DNA from: CAZGTQ01 sp964528575
Lineage (GTDB): Bacteria; Planctomycetota; UBA1135; GCA-002686595
DNA: 7,263 nt
Assembly: GCA_964528575.1 (NCBI GenBank)
Contig: CAZGTQ010000403.1
Coordinates: 1 to 7,263 of the forward strand
Reading direction: 5' to 3'
Shown: positions 5,359-7,263 of the stretch, piece by piece
Layout of the letters: each line of letters opens with the position of its first letter
How positions within the stretch are numbered: position 1 is the stretch's first letter
Translations under genes and position numbers: made by a program
Notes under the pieces: generated by a model
What the model was told of the DNA's origin: nothing
The model's database searches: none
The model's input: only the letters and a program-made list of their open reading frames with translations

Positions 5359-6951
5359 ATGCAAGACGCACTGCGCGCGCCAGCTATTGCCGTGCTGGCG
5401 CTCATCTTTCTGGGCACGGTCGCGGTGCGCCAAGCCGGGGCGCAGTCGATCCTGCTCGAGAGGATCGCGACCGGTTTCGACACCCCGCTGACCGCCGTCG
5501 AGGCTCCCGGCGACTCGCAACGGCTGTTCGTCGCCGAGAAGACCGGGCGCATCTGGATCGTGCAGGCCGGCCAGCCGAACCAGTTGTTTCTCGACATCGG
5601 TGCGATGGTCACGGTCGCGGCGCAAACCGGGCTTCTCACGCTGGAGTTCCATCCCGACTACGAGACCAACGGCTGGTTCTACGTCTTCTACGCGTCGGAC
5701 GTCCTCGCGGCGACCGTCGACCGCTACCGCGTCCCTGTGCCGAGCACGTACGCGGTCGACGTGAACAGTCGGACCAACATCATCACCGTCACCGATCCGT
5801 TGCTCACGTTCCACCGCGGCGGCGGCATGGAATTCGGTCTCGACGGCAAGCTGTACATCGCCTTCGGGGACCGGCGCGTCGAGATCGTGGGAACGAACTG
5901 TACCTCGCAGGATCCGTCGGTCCTCGTCGGCAAGCTCGTGCGGCTCGAGGACGACGGAAGCGTCCCCGCCGACAACCCGTTCGTGGGCGATCCGACGGTG
6001 CGCGACGAGATCTGGGGGTTCGGCCTGCGCGAGCCGCACCGCCTGACGATCGACGACGCGACCGGCGACATGTACATCGCCGACGTCGGCGACTTCCTTC
6101 GCGAGGAGGTGAGCTTCGCTCCGGCGGCCTCGTCAGGCGTCAACTTCGGTTGGCGCGTGATGGAGGGGAACGCGTGTGCGTTCACGAGCCTGTGCACGGC
6201 GGCGCCGTGCGGGAGTGCAACGCTGACGCAACCGATCTACGAGTACACGACGGGCGTCGACGGCTGCTGCGTGATCGGCGGCTACGTCTACCGCGGGTCG
6301 GCTCTGCCGTGGCTCCAGGGCGCATACGTGTTCACCGACCACTGCAAGGCCTGGCTGCGGGCGCTGCGCCACGACGGGACGGCCGTGACGGATCTGCTCG
6401 AGCTGACGACCGAGCTCGTCATGCCGTCGACGGCGGTGCTCGACCGCCCCGTCTCGTTCGGCGAGGGCAACGACGGCGAGCTCTACATCTGCGACGACAG
6501 CGTCGGCGGACCCGGCACGGGCGAGATCTATCGTCTCGTGCCGTTCACGGGCGTCGTGACGGACGTTCCGACCGTGTCGCTCGCTTCGGGCGGCACGCAG
6601 TCGCTCATGCTCTCCACGGCCACGGCGTTCGCGTTCCAGCCGTACGTCGTGCTCGGTTCCGCGAGCGGCACCGCGCCGCCGTTGCGGATCGACGACGTGT
6701 TCCTGCCGCTGTCGGTGCCGGACATGTACTTCGACTTCACGCTCCTGAACGCGAGCACGGGGCCGCTCGTCGGCACGTTCGGGCAGCTCAACGGCCTCGG
6801 ACGCGGCGCCGCCCAGATCGTCGTGCCGCCCGGTCTGAGCCCTGCGCTCGCCGGCCTCACGCTCTCGCACGCGTACGTCGTCCTCGCGGTGCCCGGGACG
6901 GGCGTCGCGGAGGTCGCGAGCAGCGCCGCGCCGCTGACGTTCGTCCCTTGA
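5359..6951 (+). CDS. Secreted glucose/sorbosone-dehydrogenase-like (GSDH) beta-propeller protein with extra C-terminal module (530 aa)
   Basis: Member of the soluble PQQ sugar dehydrogenase/HHIP-like family. Residues 1-28 are a signal peptide ending QAGA before QS. Propeller landmarks are RLFVAEKTGRIWIV (55-68), GLLTLEFHPDYETNGWFYVFY (91-111), HRGGGMEFGLDGKLYIAFGD (152-171), PADNPFVGD (203-211), EIWGFGLREPHRLTID (217-232), DMYIADVGD (237-245), FGWRVMEG (263-270), and GELYICDD (373-380). H152 and R224 match the position of the catalytic His and the substrate-side Arg of soluble PQQ glucose dehydrogenase, so oxidation of a sugar or other alcohol is possible, but substrate and cofactor are unproven. 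Eight cysteines, including C303-C304, suggest disulfides. From about 404 an added module (SLASGGTQSL to the end) lies outside the usual family. The ATG is preceded by AGGA at 5350-5353; upstream in-frame starts lack a signal peptide. Confidence 0.9.
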   Translation: MQDALRAPAIAVLALIFLGTVAVRQAGAQSILLERIATGFDTPLTAVEAPGDSQRLFVAEKTGRIWIVQAGQPNQLFLDIGAMVTVAAQTGLLTLEFHPDYETNGWFYVFYASDVLAATVDRYRVPVPSTYAVDVNSRTNIITVTDPLLTFHRGGGMEFGLDGKLYIAFGDRRVEIVGTNCTSQDPSVLVGKLVRLEDDGSVPADNPFVGDPTVRDEIWGFGLREPHRLTIDDATGDMYIADVGDFLREEVSFAPAASSGVNFGWRVMEGNACAFTSLCTAAPCGSATLTQPIYEYTTGVDGCCVIGGYVYRGSALPWLQGAYVFTDHCKAWLRALRHDGTAVTDLLELTTELVMPSTAVLDRPVSFGEGNDGELYICDDSVGGPGTGEIYRLVPFTGVVTDVPTVSLASGGTQSLMLSTATAFAFQPYVVLGSASGTAPPLRIDDVFLPLSVPDMYFDFTLLNASTGPLVGTFGQLNGLGRGAAQIVVPPGLSPALAGLTLSHAYVVLAVPGTGVAEVASSAAPLTFVP

Positions 6952-6998
6952 ACGGCGTGCCGTTTCGTCCGCGATCCGAGCGCCGCGAGGAGCGCTGA

Positions 6999-7262
6999 CT
7001 AGAACGCGTCGTCCACCACGGTCGCGATGCTCGGGTTCGAGATCTCGACGACAGAGCCGACGACAGCGGCGATCTGGAGCGTGACGTCCCACGTCGAGAA
7101 CCCCGGCGGCAGCGACGGGATCCCGATCTCGAAGTCGAGAGAGCCGAGCCCCGACGTCGTGCCGATCGGAACGAGGATCGGGTCGAGCCCGACCGCGACG
7201 AGGCCGGGGAACGCCGAGACGAAGAGCGGCGTCGTCGCGAAGCTCACGGCCAGGAAGAGCGG
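6999..7262 (-). CDS. 3' end of an unrecognised gene with a tail like the dehydrogenase C-terminal module (partial, 87 residues)
   Basis: Open frame entering from the right edge and ending in TAG at 6999-7001; the 5' part lies outside the window. The visible residues are hydrophobic and beta-rich, with no charged clusters: PLFVSAFPGLVAVGLDPI, then LGSLDFEIGIPSLPPGF, then WDVTLQIAAVV and VVEISNPSIATVV. This resembles the C-terminal end of the convergent gene (GLGRGAAQIVVPPGLSPALAGLTLSHAYVVL, ending EVASSAAPLTFVP), sharing the order Gly-rich turn, strand, Pro-Gly loop, strand, then an E-x-S-N/S turn. It is therefore probably the end of another secreted protein with the same module. The GTG at 7247 is an internal codon, not the start. 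Catalytic function cannot be said. Only 47 bases separate it from the convergent gene. Confidence 0.65.
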   Translation of the reverse strand, partial: PLFLAVSFATTPLFVSAFPGLVAVGLDPILVPIGTTSGLGSLDFEIGIPSLPPGFSTWDVTLQIAAVVGSVVEISNPSIATVVDDAF

Positions 7263-7263
7263 C

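Noticed and set aside
6951..6996. Small hairpins (AACGG/CCGTT and AGCGC/GCGCT) as terminators between the convergent genes
   Set aside because: Stems of only 5 bp without a T-run; expected by chance in sequence this GC-rich.
4668..6998. A 776-residue plus-strand open frame
   Set aside because: It crosses the selenoprotein and dehydrogenase genes in the wrong frame or strand, and is arginine/alanine-rich with no domain pattern; a by-product of GC bias.

Overview
The window is very GC-rich (codons are dominated by GCG, CTC, CGC and GTC) and densely coding. It looks like chromosomal DNA of a Gram-negative-type bacterium with an exported proteome. The best guess for the lineage is a high-GC planctomycete-like bacterium. 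The reason is the C-terminal module at the end of the sugar-dehydrogenase-like protein, and a similar tail on the partial gene at the right edge, which resemble tails I associate with secreted proteins of that group. This placement is an inference, not proof.

Layout. (1) 1-3857, plus strand: a tightly coupled three-gene unit. It holds the 3' end of an ABC transporter ATPase, a two-FtsX-domain permease (GTGA overlap, 230-233), and an exported AttH/CrtC-type lipocalin-like protein (14-base overlap, 2778-2791). This order matches the attE-F/G-H type of export or lipoprotein-handling ABC cluster. (2) 3858-3941: a two-copy 17-base tandem repeat and a perfect 13-bp hairpin, probably a terminator shared by convergent genes. 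(3) 3942-4943, minus strand: an exported thioredoxin-fold (TlpA/redoxin-like) protein. Its reading frame is interrupted only by a TGA that falls exactly on the first cysteine of the WCGPC-type active site (F-W-G-T-R-UGA-G-P-C). The frame is otherwise open for 333 codons, so this is read as a selenoprotein with a Sec-Gly-Pro-Cys centre, followed by a long charged helical C-terminal region. GC-rich hairpins directly after the UGA are SECIS candidates. (4) 4944-5358: a divergent intergenic region with several hairpins and palindromes. (5) 5359-6951, plus strand: a secreted glucose/sorbosone-dehydrogenase-like (GSDH, beta-propeller) protein with an extra C-terminal module. (6) 6999-7262, minus strand: the 3' end of a convergent gene whose tail resembles that module.

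The most important point is the probable selenoprotein. Conventional gene calling would break it into two meaningless pieces, a short exported peptide and a headless thioredoxin fragment. No selenocysteine-insertion genes (selA, selB, selC, selD) lie in this window, so the claim depends on the rest of the genome. No tRNA, rRNA, CRISPR array, insertion sequence or origin was recognised.
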